This document shows, piece after piece, positions 1-8,771 of a stretch of DNA of 64,000 nucleotides. How positions within the stretch are numbered: the first letter of the stretch is position 1; each line of letters begins with the position of its first letter. The translations under genes were made by a program, and so were the position numbers. The notes under the pieces were generated by a model that worked only from the letters and a program-made list of their open reading frames with translations, was not told the DNA's origin and did no database searches. Source of the DNA: Hyphomicrobium facile (GTDB taxonomy: Bacteria; Pseudomonadota; Alphaproteobacteria; Rhizobiales; Hyphomicrobiaceae); the NCBI RefSeq assembly GCF_900116175.1, contig NZ_FPCH01000002.1, forward strand, positions 1,259,008 to 1,323,007. The letters are read 5' to 3'.

Positions 1-1346
1 GCCAGATCGGTGGGCGAGAACTGGGTCGTCATCAGTTCGCGTTTTTCGATGCCGACACCGTGCTCGCCCGTGAGACAGCCGCCAAGCTCGACGCACAGCT
101 TCAGAATAGTTTCGCCCGCAAGCTCGGCGCGTTCCGCCTCCTCGGGACTGTTCGCATCATAGAGGATGAGCGGATGCAGATTGCCGTCGCCGGCGTGGAA
201 GATGTTGGCGACCTTGAGACCGTACTCGGCGCAGATCTGGCTGATCCGGGTCAACGCGTGAGGCAACTGCGCGAGCGGGATGGTGCCGTCCATGCATAGG
301 TAATCGGAAATGCGCCCGATCGCGCCGAACGCCGCCTTACGGCCGGCCCAGATCCGCGCGCTCTGTTCGGCATCGGCGCTGATCTGAACGGTTTTTGGAT
401 CGAAGCGAGCGGCGATTTCGGCGATGCGGCCGAGCAGGATGCCGATTTCCGCCTCCGAGCCTTCGACCTCGACGATCAGCAATGCTTCCGCATCGAGCGG
501 ATAGCCTGCGCCGGCGAAGGCTTCGCATACTTCGATCGCCGCGTGATCCATGTATTCGATCGCTACAGGGATGATACCGGCCGCTATGATCGCCGAGACG
601 CAACTGCCCGCTGCCTCCGGCGAACGAAAGCCAATCATCATCGGCCGTGCGCCTTCCGGCGCCGGAACGAGCTTCACGGTTGCTTCAGTGATGACGCCGA
701 GCTGGCCCTCGGACCCGATGACCAGGCTCAAGAGGTCGTAGCCGTTGCGTTCCAGCGCCGAGCCGCCGATCTCGACGACGGTGCCGTCGATCAGCACCAT
801 TTTGACGCCCAAGACGTTGTGCGTCGTCACTCCGTACTTGAGACAGTGCGCGCCGCCGGAATTCATCGCGAGATTGCCTGCAAGCGTACACGCAAGTTGC
901 GATGAGGGATCGGGCGCATAGAAAAAGCCGCCCGCCGCGACCTCCGCCGTGATCTGGAGATTTGTTATTCCGGCTTCGAGACGCGCCAAGCGGTTGGCAT
1001 AATCGATCTCGATGACGCGGTTCATCTTCGAGATGCAGAGGACGATGGCATCCTCGGTCGGCAACGACCCGCCGCACAGAGATGTGCCTGCGCCGCGGGG
1101 AATGACTTTGACGTCGTTCTCGTGGCAATACTTCAAGATCTTGGAGACTTCTTCGGTCGTGCGCGGCAGGACGACGAGCATGGGCACGCGGCGATAAGCC
1201 GTGAACGCATCCGTCTCGTAGGCCCGGCGTCCATCTTCGTCGACGATCAGAAGATCCTGACCGACGCGGCTTTTCAGGCCTTCGATCAGAATGGGCAGCC
1301 GCCGCAAGACGCCAACATCGGGCTCAGGCAGCTCGATATGCGGCAT
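1..1346 (-). CDS. glcD: FAD-linked oxidase, glycolate oxidase GlcD-like (partial, C-terminus beyond the left edge)
   Basis: Reading the minus strand from an ATG at 1346 gives an open frame to the window edge, about 448 residues of a family usually near 500. The N-terminal half is a PCMH-type FAD-binding domain, with a Gly-rich stretch PRGAGTSLCGG near residue 85 and SQLACTLAGNLAMNSGG near residue 145. The C-terminal oxidase domain ends in GEHGVGIEKRELM close to the edge, a signature of GlcD and D-lactate dehydrogenase proteins. It probably oxidises glycolate or another 2-hydroxyacid, with electrons passing to GlcE/GlcF partners that would lie to the left. The exact substrate (glycolate, D-lactate or D-2-hydroxyglutarate) cannot be told from sequence alone. 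Confidence 0.9.
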   Translation of the reverse strand, partial: MPHIELPEPDVGVLRRLPILIEGLKSRVGQDLLIVDEDGRRAYETDAFTAYRRVPMLVVLPRTTEEVSKILKYCHENDVKVIPRGAGTSLCGGSLPTEDAIVLCISKMNRVIEIDYANRLARLEAGITNLQITAEVAAGGFFYAPDPSSQLACTLAGNLAMNSGGAHCLKYGVTTHNVLGVKMVLIDGTVVEIGGSALERNGYDLLSLVIGSEGQLGVITEATVKLVPAPEGARPMMIGFRSPEAAGSCVSAIIAAGIIPVAIEYMDHAAIEVCEAFAGAGYPLDAEALLIVEVEGSEAEIGILLGRIAEIAARFDPKTVQISADAEQSARIWAGRKAAFGAIGRISDYLCMDGTIPLAQLPHALTRISQICAEYGLKVANIFHAGDGNLHPLILYDANSPEEAERAELAGETILKLCVELGGCLTGEHGVGIEKRELMTTQFSPTDL

Positions 1347-1551
1347 CGTCTTCTGTCTCCAAGCCAATAGTCATGTCGGCTGTTTCGCTCTTGGGCCGTC
1401 AGCTTACGTCAGCCAGAGACGCGGCGGCCCAAATTCGATCGCGCCTGCGGCAACCTCGGCGCGTAGCCACGGGCATTAATCATCCTCGCACGTGCGCCGG
1501 TGACCGGCAATATAGGCTTGGCCGTTGCGCCTGTGTAGAAAGCGCGCCCCA

Positions 1552-1956
1552 TCAGCGGCGGTCGCCCGCGCCGGGCCAGCGCTGGCCGCCCGGATCGCGA
1601 GGCTCGCGAAACTCGCGGGGCGGGGGTCCGCGCATATCGCGGGGGTCGCCCATGCCAGCGCCTGCGCCTCGCGGCTCGCTCATGCCTCGGGGGTCGGGTC
1701 GCACATCGCGCGGAGCGCGGTCGCGGTCGCGGGAACGAGCTCCCGAGAAGCATTGGGTGATGCAGCTCTGCAACTGAGCGTCGCAATGTGCGGAATACAG
1801 GAGTTTTGCGGCCATCCGGCAGGAATTGTGCTGGGACCGGCAGGAATCGGCACAGGGATCGGCGCTCGCGTCACCGGCTGCAAAAGCCAACACCGCCAGA
1901 ACAGCCAGCGCGGCCATTCCAAACGATTTTATCGACACTGATGCAGCCTGAAACAC
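1552..1956 (-). CDS. Small secreted Cys-containing protein with Arg/Asp/Pro/Gly-rich tail, function unknown
   Basis: The 134-residue product starts with a typical signal peptide (hydrophobic stretch around residues 12-30, cleavage likely after ASA). The mature part begins DPCADSCRSQHNSC and has further cysteines in HCDAQLQSCITQC, giving six Cys in about 40 residues. The last 60 residues are low-complexity, rich in R, D, P and G. I do not recognise a family. The Cys pattern suggests disulfide-bonded folding in the periplasm. It stands alone between the oxidase and gshA. The opposite strand also has an open frame here (1525-1941), but that frame lacks any signal or motif. Confidence 0.6.
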   Translation of the reverse strand: MFQAASVSIKSFGMAALAVLAVLAFAAGDASADPCADSCRSQHNSCRMAAKLLYSAHCDAQLQSCITQCFSGARSRDRDRAPRDVRPDPRGMSEPRGAGAGMGDPRDMRGPPPREFREPRDPGGQRWPGAGDRR

Positions 1957-2092
1957 CTACCGCCTCCTCATCCCCGGGCCGTGCTGGGCGGCTGAGCCTA
2001 GGCAAGCGGCGGAAGCTACTCGCGCGACCATGAACATGGCCTGAACCGGTGGTTGAACCTGAGGCAACAGGCTCGCCTGGCAACGGGCGCCA

Positions 2093-3475
2093 TCAGAAAG
2101 CAAACTCCTCGAAGATCCGATCAACGTTGCCCTGCCACTCCCCGGAATAACGCCGCAGCAATTCGTCCGCCACGGTCTGGCCGTTGCCTGCGATCTTCTC
2201 GAGCGGGGCCAGAAATACCGTCTCGTCCTGGTTTTTGGCGTTGATGCGGGCGCGGTTCTTGAGACCGTGCCGCGAAATACGCAAGGCTTGGCGGGCGATG
2301 CTGGCGACCGTCGTCGTCCGGAAAGGCGTCGCGAGTGCCGTTTTCGGAACGGCTGCCCGCAGATTTTCCCGCTCTTCGCTGGTCCAGTCGCGGACCAGTG
2401 TCCAAGCCTGATCCAGCGCGGCCTCGTCGTAAAGAATGCCGGTCCAGAAAGCCGAGAGCGCCGTGATCGTTCCCCAGCGCCCAGCATCGGCGCCGCGCAT
2501 CTCCAGAAAACGTTTGAGGCGGACTTCGGGGAAGAGCGTGGTGAGGTGGTCCGACCAATCATCGGCGGTCGGCAGCTCGCCTTCCAGCCCCTTGAGGCGG
2601 CCTGCCAGAAAATCGCGAAACGACGAACCGGCGACATCGATGTAATTGCCGTCGCGGTAGACGAAATACATCGGCACATCGAGCGCGTAATCGACGTAGC
2701 GCTCATAGCCCATGCCGTCTTCGAACGCGAACGGGAGCATGCCGGTCCGGCGCTTATCGGTGTCGAGCCAGACTTCGCTCCGCATCGACTGGAAGCCGTT
2801 GGGGCGACCCTCGGCGAACGGCGACGACGCGAACAGCGCTGTCGCGATCGGCTGCAGCGCGAGCGATACGCGGAGCTTTTTCACCATGTCGGCTTCGCTC
2901 GAAAAATCGAGGTTCACCTGGATCGTCGCGGTCCGGTACATCATGTCGAGACCGCGACTGCCGACTGTCGGCATATAGCGGGTCATCACCTGATAGCGCT
3001 TCTTCGGCATGTGCGGGATCTGGTCGAGCCGCCACTTCGGCGAAAATCCGACGCCCAGAAAACCGATGGCAAGATCCTCGCCGACGTCGATGACTTCGCG
3101 CAGATGCTCGTCGGTTTCGACTGCCGTTTCGTGCAGCGTTTCGAGAGGCGCGCCAGAGAGCTCGAACTGGCCGCCCGGCTCGAGGCTGATCGTGCCGCCC
3201 TTCTCGCCGTCCGGGCGCTTCAGGGCGATGACGTTTTCACCTTCCTTGATGGCGACCCAGCCGTAGCGGCGGATCAACTCTTCCATCAGGGCGCGAATGC
3301 CATCGGTGCCGCCGTAGGGCACGGGATCCAACGTCACGGTGCGAAATACGAACTTCTCGTGCTCGGTGCCGATACGCCAATCCGCTTTCGGCTTCTCGCC
3401 AGCCGCAATCCAGCGCACGAGATCGTCTCGTGTCTCGATCGTCGCGCTCGCAGCACCTTGTTCTCGCGTGGACAT
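2093..3475 (-). CDS. gshA: Glutamate--cysteine ligase, plant/alphaproteobacterial type
   Basis: The 460-residue protein matches the GCS2 (plant-type) glutamate-cysteine ligase family in length and layout, with the N-terminal block DWRIGTEHEKF and the internal YGGTDGIRALMEELI. It makes gamma-glutamylcysteine from glutamate and cysteine with ATP, the first step of glutathione synthesis in the cytosol. The neighbouring minus-strand gene rsmE lies about 100 bp upstream, an arrangement that could allow cotranscription. Glutathione also supports formaldehyde detoxification in methylotrophs, but nothing here links it to that directly. The long opposite-strand frame at 2267-3529 is a GC-driven shadow. 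Confidence 0.93.
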   Translation of the reverse strand: MSTREQGAASATIETRDDLVRWIAAGEKPKADWRIGTEHEKFVFRTVTLDPVPYGGTDGIRALMEELIRRYGWVAIKEGENVIALKRPDGEKGGTISLEPGGQFELSGAPLETLHETAVETDEHLREVIDVGEDLAIGFLGVGFSPKWRLDQIPHMPKKRYQVMTRYMPTVGSRGLDMMYRTATIQVNLDFSSEADMVKKLRVSLALQPIATALFASSPFAEGRPNGFQSMRSEVWLDTDKRRTGMLPFAFEDGMGYERYVDYALDVPMYFVYRDGNYIDVAGSSFRDFLAGRLKGLEGELPTADDWSDHLTTLFPEVRLKRFLEMRGADAGRWGTITALSAFWTGILYDEAALDQAWTLVRDWTSEERENLRAAVPKTALATPFRTTTVASIARQALRISRHGLKNRARINAKNQDETVFLAPLEKIAGNGQTVADELLRRYSGEWQGNVDRIFEEFAF

Positions 3476-3578
3476 ATTACCGAGCGACCCAGCCTTGCCA
3501 AACCGACGCGGGTGCGCCCCGCGGCTTGAGCCTTATGGCGAGGACCGACGGGAACGGCAAGCGTCCCCGACAATGGAG

Positions 3579-4325
3579 TTAGCGGCGGCGCCAATCGCCA
3601 AGAACGGCATTGACGATCGCAAGCGCGGCAACGGCTGCGGTATCGGCGCGCATGATTCGCGGGCCGAGCGACAGCGGCACGACATAGGGCTTGCCGACGA
3701 GGCGCTGTCGCTCGCGCGGGGAAAAGCCACCTTCGGGTCCGATAAGGACTGCCAGGGGCCCAGCCGAGAGCTTCTCCAAAGCCCCGATCGGGTCAGACAG
3801 TTGCTCGTGCTCGTCGCAGTAGATCAGGCGGCGCGCTTCGTCCCAATCGTCAAGGACGTCATCGAGTTTTGCGGGCGGCTCGACGGCCGGCACTTGCAAA
3901 ATCCCGCACTGCTCCGCCGCCTCGATCACGTTGGCGCGCATCCGCTCGCTGTTAACTCTTTCCGCGACCGTTCTTTCGGTAATGACAGGCCTGAGGCGCG
4001 CGGCGCCCATTTCGGTCGCCTTCTGCACCATGTAATCGAGCCGCGACCGTTTGAGCGGCGCGAACAAATAGTCGATGTCGGGGCCACTTTCCTGGGGGCG
4101 CGTCTGTTCCTCGACTTGGAGCGTGACGCGCCGCTTGTGCGTCTCGGCGAGGGTCGCAACCCACTCGCCGTCGCGGCCGTTGAATACCAACAGCTTTGCT
4201 CCCGGCCGCAGGCGCAGGACGCCGGTCAGGTAGTGCGCCTGCGGCGGCTCAAGCTCCAAGAGCTTGGCAGCGGCGAGATCGTTGTCGACAAATAGTCGCT
4301 CTGAAGTCAGGTCGCGGATAGCCAT
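3579..4325 (-). CDS. rsmE: 16S rRNA (uracil-1498-N3)-methyltransferase
   Basis: The 248-residue product is a SPOUT-class methyltransferase. The knotted C-terminal domain shows LIGPEGGFSPRERQ and VPLSLGPRIMRADTAAV, the SAM-binding loops of RsmE, and the N-terminal PUA-like part contains HYLTGVLRLRPG. RsmE methylates U1498 of 16S rRNA in the assembled 30S subunit. The gene is divergent from ubiA, with about 130 bp between the two starts. The length is normal for the family. Confidence 0.95.
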   Translation of the reverse strand: MAIRDLTSERLFVDNDLAAAKLLELEPPQAHYLTGVLRLRPGAKLLVFNGRDGEWVATLAETHKRRVTLQVEEQTRPQESGPDIDYLFAPLKRSRLDYMVQKATEMGAARLRPVITERTVAERVNSERMRANVIEAAEQCGILQVPAVEPPAKLDDVLDDWDEARRLIYCDEHEQLSDPIGALEKLSAGPLAVLIGPEGGFSPRERQRLVGKPYVVPLSLGPRIMRADTAAVAALAIVNAVLGDWRRR

Positions 4326-4457
4326 GATGCGGTCTTATCGAAGCCGCGCTTGCAGTCAAACGTATGTCGCATCCATGACCCGGTATTGCGCCTCCCTATA
4401 TTGCGTCGGGGCGACGGGCCGGATAGGTCTTTGCCAAAGTTGCCGGAGAAACATCAT

Positions 4458-5426
4458 TTGACGACGGGTGCCGAGATTTCGCCCAAGCCGACATTGCGTG
4501 TTGCGGATGCACCGCCGTCGAACTGGGTCGATCGATGGGCGCCGGCATCGTGGCAGCCGTACCTTCGGCTCGGGCGATTGGACCGGCCGATCGGCACGTG
4601 GCTGTTGCTGTTTCCCTGCTGGTGGGCGCAGACCCTCGCCCAGGTCAATTCCGGCGATCACCTGCCGAATATCGGCTATCTCGTGCTCTTCGCCATCGGC
4701 GCTCTCGCGATGCGCGCCTGCGGTTGCGCCTATAACGACTGGGTCGACCGCGACATCGACGGCCGCGTCGAGCGGACGGTCAATCGTCCTCTGCCATCAG
4801 GGCAAGTTTCGCCGGAAGCCGCGCTTGGCTTCGTCGTCGCGACGGCGCTCATCGGGCTGGTCGTCCTGTTGAACTTCAACAGCTTCACGATCTGGCTGGC
4901 TATCGCCTCGCTTTTCATCGTTGCGGCTTACCCATTTGCGAAGCGCTTCACATCGTATCCGCAGCTGGTGCTGGGCCTTGCTTTCAACTGGGGCGCCCTC
5001 GTCGGCTGGGCCGCAATCAAGGGATCGATCGGCCTTCCGGCGCTCGCCCTTTACGCGGGCTGCGTGTTCTGGACGGTCGGCTACGACACGATCTACGCGC
5101 ATCAGGACAAAGAGGACGATGCGCTTCTGGGGCTCGGCTCGACGGCGCTGCATTTCGGCGAAGACACGGTTTCGTTCGTCGGCGCGATGTATGGGCTCGC
5201 CGGAATTCTGTGGCTCGTGGCCGGCGCGCTTGCCGGTGCCCACCTCGTCTATTTCCTGGCCGTCGTCCTGGTGTTCCTGCAGATGTCGTGGCAGGTCGCG
5301 ACGCTCGATATTCACAATTCCAGCAACTGTCTCTGGCGATTCAAGTCGAACCGGGACGTCGGCCTCGCCGTCTTCGTGGGCCTTGTTGCCGATATGGCGC
5401 TGTCGTGGTTTGCCGGGCTCGGCTGA
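4458..5426 (+). CDS. ubiA: 4-hydroxybenzoate polyprenyltransferase
   Basis: This integral membrane prenyltransferase of ubiquinone synthesis attaches the polyprenyl tail to 4-hydroxybenzoate. Both Asp-rich sites of the family are visible: NDWVDRDIDG in the first half and DTIYAHQDKEDD in the second, with about eight hydrophobic segments. I place the start at TTG 4458, because GGAGAA sits 7 nt upstream and the product (322 residues) then has the family's length. The open frame runs back to 4350, but those extra residues look unlike the family. It is divergent from rsmE. Confidence 0.93.
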   Translation: MTTGAEISPKPTLRVADAPPSNWVDRWAPASWQPYLRLGRLDRPIGTWLLLFPCWWAQTLAQVNSGDHLPNIGYLVLFAIGALAMRACGCAYNDWVDRDIDGRVERTVNRPLPSGQVSPEAALGFVVATALIGLVVLLNFNSFTIWLAIASLFIVAAYPFAKRFTSYPQLVLGLAFNWGALVGWAAIKGSIGLPALALYAGCVFWTVGYDTIYAHQDKEDDALLGLGSTALHFGEDTVSFVGAMYGLAGILWLVAGALAGAHLVYFLAVVLVFLQMSWQVATLDIHNSSNCLWRFKSNRDVGLAVFVGLVADMALSWFAGLG

Positions 5427-5700
5427 GGCGCCGGGCACATACGAGAACGCGGCCCGAGAGGTCCCGTGCCGCGCTGTTCCGTCTCACTGTCGAACTTCCG
5501 AGCCGCTTTCCGTGGCTTTGTATGGGATCTTGGCAGAATTCTCTTCCGATGAGCTTAAGAAATAGCGTAAACAAATGCTTACGCAGAAGTTATGCGATTC
5601 CTGATTGGCCAGAGGACGCTTTGCGCCGTTGACGGCTGTCACACGCGCGGCTTTTTAAAAAGTCGCCCGGAGCATTTGTTCAGGAGACGAACAGTCGTCC

Positions 5701-5979
5701 ATGTCCCAGACCTCATCTTCATCCGATTCAAAACCGCAGCTCCTGCATCTCGTTTTCGGGGGTGAACTCGAAACGCTCGAGGGCCACGAATTTCGCAATC
5801 TCGAGGGCCTTGATATCGTCGGCATCTATCCGGACTATCAGTCCGCTTACGCCGCTTGGAAGAACGCAGCCCAGCGCTCGGTCGACAACGCGATGATGCG
5901 CTATTTCATCGTGCATCTGCACCGGCTGCTCGAGCCGAATGGCATGAAGCCATCTCAGCCGGCAACATCCGCCACGTGA
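5701..5979 (+). CDS. DUF4170 domain protein
   Basis: The 92-residue protein (core HLVFGGELETLEG, DIVGIYPDYQSAYAAWKNAAQ, MMRYFIVHLHRL) is of the DUF4170 type, common beside lipid A and Kdo genes in Hyphomicrobiales. No catalytic motif is visible. Its stop codon overlaps the GTG start of the downstream ABC exporter (GTGA), so the two are probably translationally coupled. A role linked to lipid A or Kdo assembly is inferred from context only. Confidence 0.85.
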   Translation: MSQTSSSSDSKPQLLHLVFGGELETLEGHEFRNLEGLDIVGIYPDYQSAYAAWKNAAQRSVDNAMMRYFIVHLHRLLEPNGMKPSQPATSAT

Positions 5980-7787
5980 CGGGCAATCTTCTCAAACCCG
6001 AAAAGAAGGCCCGGCCGCGTCTGCGGCTCGATGCGGCTTCGCGCGCGCTCCTTCGCCGTTTCGTCGTCGACTGGGTTTGGCCGCGTCGATGGGAACTCGG
6101 CTGGACGCTCTTTCTGACGGCGTGCCTCGCCGCGGTGACCGGCGGCTATCCGGCCGTCATCAAGAAATCATTCGACATGCTGATGGGCAATCAGCAAGGC
6201 GCGCTACCGTTCGTGCTGACGGCGATCGTCGGCATTACGATCGCGCGCGCGACACTGCTTTTTGCGCAAGCGATCGCGACGAACCGTTTCATTCTTCGCC
6301 TCACCTCGGACATGCAGAAGCTCGCGTTCCGGCATCTCATCAGTGCCGATTTCGCGCGGCTGTCGCGGGAGACGCCCGGCCGGCTGATGTCGCGGCTGAC
6401 GAACGACATCGGCTTCGTGCAAGGCGCGATGATGGCGGCGCTGAACTCGATTTTCCGCGACACCTTCTCGGTCATCGCGCTCGTGATCGCGATGCTTTAT
6501 CTCGACTGGGCAATGACGCTCGTGGTCTTGAGCGTCTATCCGCTCGCCGCTTTGCCCGTCGCCGCGATCAGTCAACGGCTCCGCCGTGTCGCCAAGCAAA
6601 CGCAGAGCGGCCTCGGCGATATGACCTCGCTCCTCGCGGAAAAGCTCGCGGGCGCGCGCTTGATCAAGTCGTTTCAGCTCGAGAATTACGCGGCCGACCG
6701 CCTCGACAACAGCTTCGAGCAAATCTACGGGCTGAAGATGAAGTCCGTGCGGACGCGCGCGCGGATGGATCCGATCCTCGAAGTGCTCGGCGGCATTGCG
6801 ATCGCGGGCGTCGTCGGCTTTGCCTACCTGCGCATTTCCACCGGCATCTCGACCGTCGGCGATTTCATGGGGTTCATCACCGCGTTGCTCATGGCGGCGC
6901 AGCCCATTCGCGCGCTTGGAAACCTCGCCGGCCGGCTTCAAGAGGGCCTTGCCGCCGCTGAAAGTTTCTACGGCTTGATCGACGAGATGCCGACGATCGG
7001 CGACAAGCCGGACGCGAAGCGTCTCAGTGTTTCTAAAGGCCAGATCTCTTTCCGCGGGGTCGGGTTCGCTTACGATGCGGCGTCGGAAGAACGCGCCGTG
7101 CACGACGTCACGCTCGACGTTCCGGGCGGATCGACCGTCGCCCTCGTCGGCCGCTCGGGCGCGGGCAAATCGACGATCATCAATCTCGTGCCCCGGCTTT
7201 TCGATGTTACCGAAGGCCAGATCCTGATCGATGGCCAGGATGTTCGCGATGTAACGCTCTCGTCGCTGCGCGACCAGATCGCGATCGTCAGCCAGGACAT
7301 CACGCTGTTCGACGACACGATCGAAGCGAATATCGCGCTTGGGCGCCTTGGGGCGAGTTCAGAAGATATCATCGAGGCTGCGAAAGCGGCGGCGGCTCAC
7401 GACTTCATCATGGGGTTGCCTCAGGGCTATCAGACGATGATCGGCGATCGCGGCAGCCGCCTTTCGGGCGGGCAGCGCCAGCGCGTCGCGCTCGCGCGGG
7501 CCATCCTGAAGGACGCGCCGATCCTTCTTCTCGACGAGGCGACGAGCGCGCTCGACAATGAAAGCGAGCAACTCGTTCAGGAGGCGCTTGCAAAGTTCAC
7601 GCGCACCCGCACGACGCTCGTCATCGCGCACCGGCTTTCGACGATCCAGAACGCGGACATGATTTGCGTGATGGACGGCGGCCGCATCGTTGAGCTCGGG
7701 AAACATTTCGAGCTGATCGACCGCAACGGCCCTTATGCTCGGCTGAACCGTTCTGCGCACGGGCCTCAGACGATGATCGTTAATTGA
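5976..7787 (+). CDS. MsbA-like lipid A/multidrug ABC exporter (TMD-NBD half-transporter)
   Basis: The 603-residue protein has an N-terminal six-helix ABC exporter domain (about residues 30-320) and a C-terminal ATPase domain. Visible are Walker A GRSGAGKST, signature LSGGQRQRVALARA, Walker B ILLLDEATSALD and the H-loop in IAHRLSTI. I chose GTG 5976, which overlaps the DUF4170 stop by 4 nt. The longer frame back to 5856 is only the shadow of that gene. Placed with DUF4170, a Kdo transferase and lpxK, it most likely flips lipid A-core across the inner membrane, but exporters of this family can carry other substrates. Confidence 0.9.
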   Translation: MTGNLLKPEKKARPRLRLDAASRALLRRFVVDWVWPRRWELGWTLFLTACLAAVTGGYPAVIKKSFDMLMGNQQGALPFVLTAIVGITIARATLLFAQAIATNRFILRLTSDMQKLAFRHLISADFARLSRETPGRLMSRLTNDIGFVQGAMMAALNSIFRDTFSVIALVIAMLYLDWAMTLVVLSVYPLAALPVAAISQRLRRVAKQTQSGLGDMTSLLAEKLAGARLIKSFQLENYAADRLDNSFEQIYGLKMKSVRTRARMDPILEVLGGIAIAGVVGFAYLRISTGISTVGDFMGFITALLMAAQPIRALGNLAGRLQEGLAAAESFYGLIDEMPTIGDKPDAKRLSVSKGQISFRGVGFAYDAASEERAVHDVTLDVPGGSTVALVGRSGAGKSTIINLVPRLFDVTEGQILIDGQDVRDVTLSSLRDQIAIVSQDITLFDDTIEANIALGRLGASSEDIIEAAKAAAAHDFIMGLPQGYQTMIGDRGSRLSGGQRQRVALARAILKDAPILLLDEATSALDNESEQLVQEALAKFTRTRTTLVIAHRLSTIQNADMICVMDGGRIVELGKHFELIDRNGPYARLNRSAHGPQTMIVN

Positions 7788-7797
7788 GGAAGCTGAC

Positions 7798-7835
7798 CGA
7801 ATAGCCGAGAGCCACTCACGGGGCTTGGCTATTCG
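7798..7835. terminator. Stem-loop between convergent exporter and phosphatase genes
   Basis: CGAATAGCC (7798-7806) is perfectly complemented by GGCTATTCG (7827-7835), with a shorter inner AGCC/GGCT stem. It lies between two convergent genes and overlaps the phosphatase stop codon. No run of T follows on either strand, so this is at best a weak bidirectional terminator or a transcript-end stabiliser. Confidence 0.4.
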
Positions 7836-8566
7836 CGGTTAAGAATGTTGTTCACGAGCCTGTTGGCCCAGCCGCGCGCCTTGAACGTCGAGTTCACTTC
7901 GCGGGCATCGTAAACCGTTTCGATCCAATCCCAGAACGCGATGCCGGTGCGGGCCTCATCAGCGAGATAGCGGTGGAAGACGGCATCCAGCACGCCCGTA
8001 TCGGCGCTGCGGACATGGCCGTAACGCAACGAAAGCTGGCTCAGCGCATCTTTTATCGGCTGCCCATCGTGCAGATGACTGATCATCACGCTCATCAAAC
8101 CGGCGCGGTCGGCGCCCGATTTGCAGTGAACGAGGATGGGATATTCGGCTTTTTCCAGCACATCTTTAATTGCCTGGAATTCGGCTCGCGAGGGCGCAGC
8201 GCGCGATCGCAAGGTCAGATCGATGAGCGTAAGCCCATGGCGAGCGCATGCCTGCTGCTCGAGCCAGCGCGTGCCGTAAGACTGCTCGCCGCGCAGATTG
8301 ATAACCGTCTTTACGCCCCGCCTGCCGGCCCAGGCAATGTGATGGGGCGCGGGCTGCGCCGAGCGCCAGGCATCCCTGCCCACGCGATGGCGATTATTGT
8401 AAACAGTCCGCACGAGACCATAATCGATCAGCAGCATTTCGGCGTAGCAAAGGGCCGATGCGAATCGCGTCCCAAGCCAGGACGGCGGGGAATGCACAGC
8501 GCTGTGCAAAAGTGCGCCACTTGTACGGCGCAATCCACGCTTTGCTTCTTTGAGAGGGCTTGCCAT
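7829..8566 (-). CDS. Dual-specificity/tyrosine phosphatase-like protein
   Basis: The 245-residue protein carries the Cys-dependent phosphatase loop HCKSGADRAG (Cys-X5-Arg) near residue 145 and an upstream KTVINLRGEQ segment seen in bacterial tyrosine/dual-specificity phosphatases. No clear signal peptide is seen. It lies on the opposite strand inside the lipid A block. Similar phosphatases neighbour Kdo genes in related bacteria, so a phospholipid or lipid A phosphate substrate is possible, as is phosphotyrosine. The sequence does not decide between them. Confidence 0.85.
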   Translation of the reverse strand: MASPLKEAKRGLRRTSGALLHSAVHSPPSWLGTRFASALCYAEMLLIDYGLVRTVYNNRHRVGRDAWRSAQPAPHHIAWAGRRGVKTVINLRGEQSYGTRWLEQQACARHGLTLIDLTLRSRAAPSRAEFQAIKDVLEKAEYPILVHCKSGADRAGLMSVMISHLHDGQPIKDALSQLSLRYGHVRSADTGVLDAVFHRYLADEARTGIAFWDWIETVYDAREVNSTFKARGWANRLVNNILNRE

Positions 8567-8771
8567 CAGGAGTTGTCTCGATGCTCCCGATTCGCGGGCA
8601 GCCTTGTGGATAGCGCCAGCTTTAATCCTACTCGTTGTTCACAAGAAGCCGCGGTCCATCGTGATTGAACTTGCTAGTTATTAGCTATAGCAACGACCCG
8701 CAAGGGGCTAAACACAATCAAGCTTCATCCTGCACTTTCTCGCGTTACAACGATAAGGCAGCCATTGCCGC

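Noticed and set aside
2267..3529. 420-residue plus-strand frame opposite gshA
   Set aside because: It is antisense to a clear gshA, has no domain, and its Arg/Asp/Ala-rich composition is typical of GC-driven shadow frames.
8671..8693. TTGCTA...TAGCAA inverted repeat upstream of the waaA fusion
   Set aside because: Short, AT-rich and without promoter context; too weak to call an operator.
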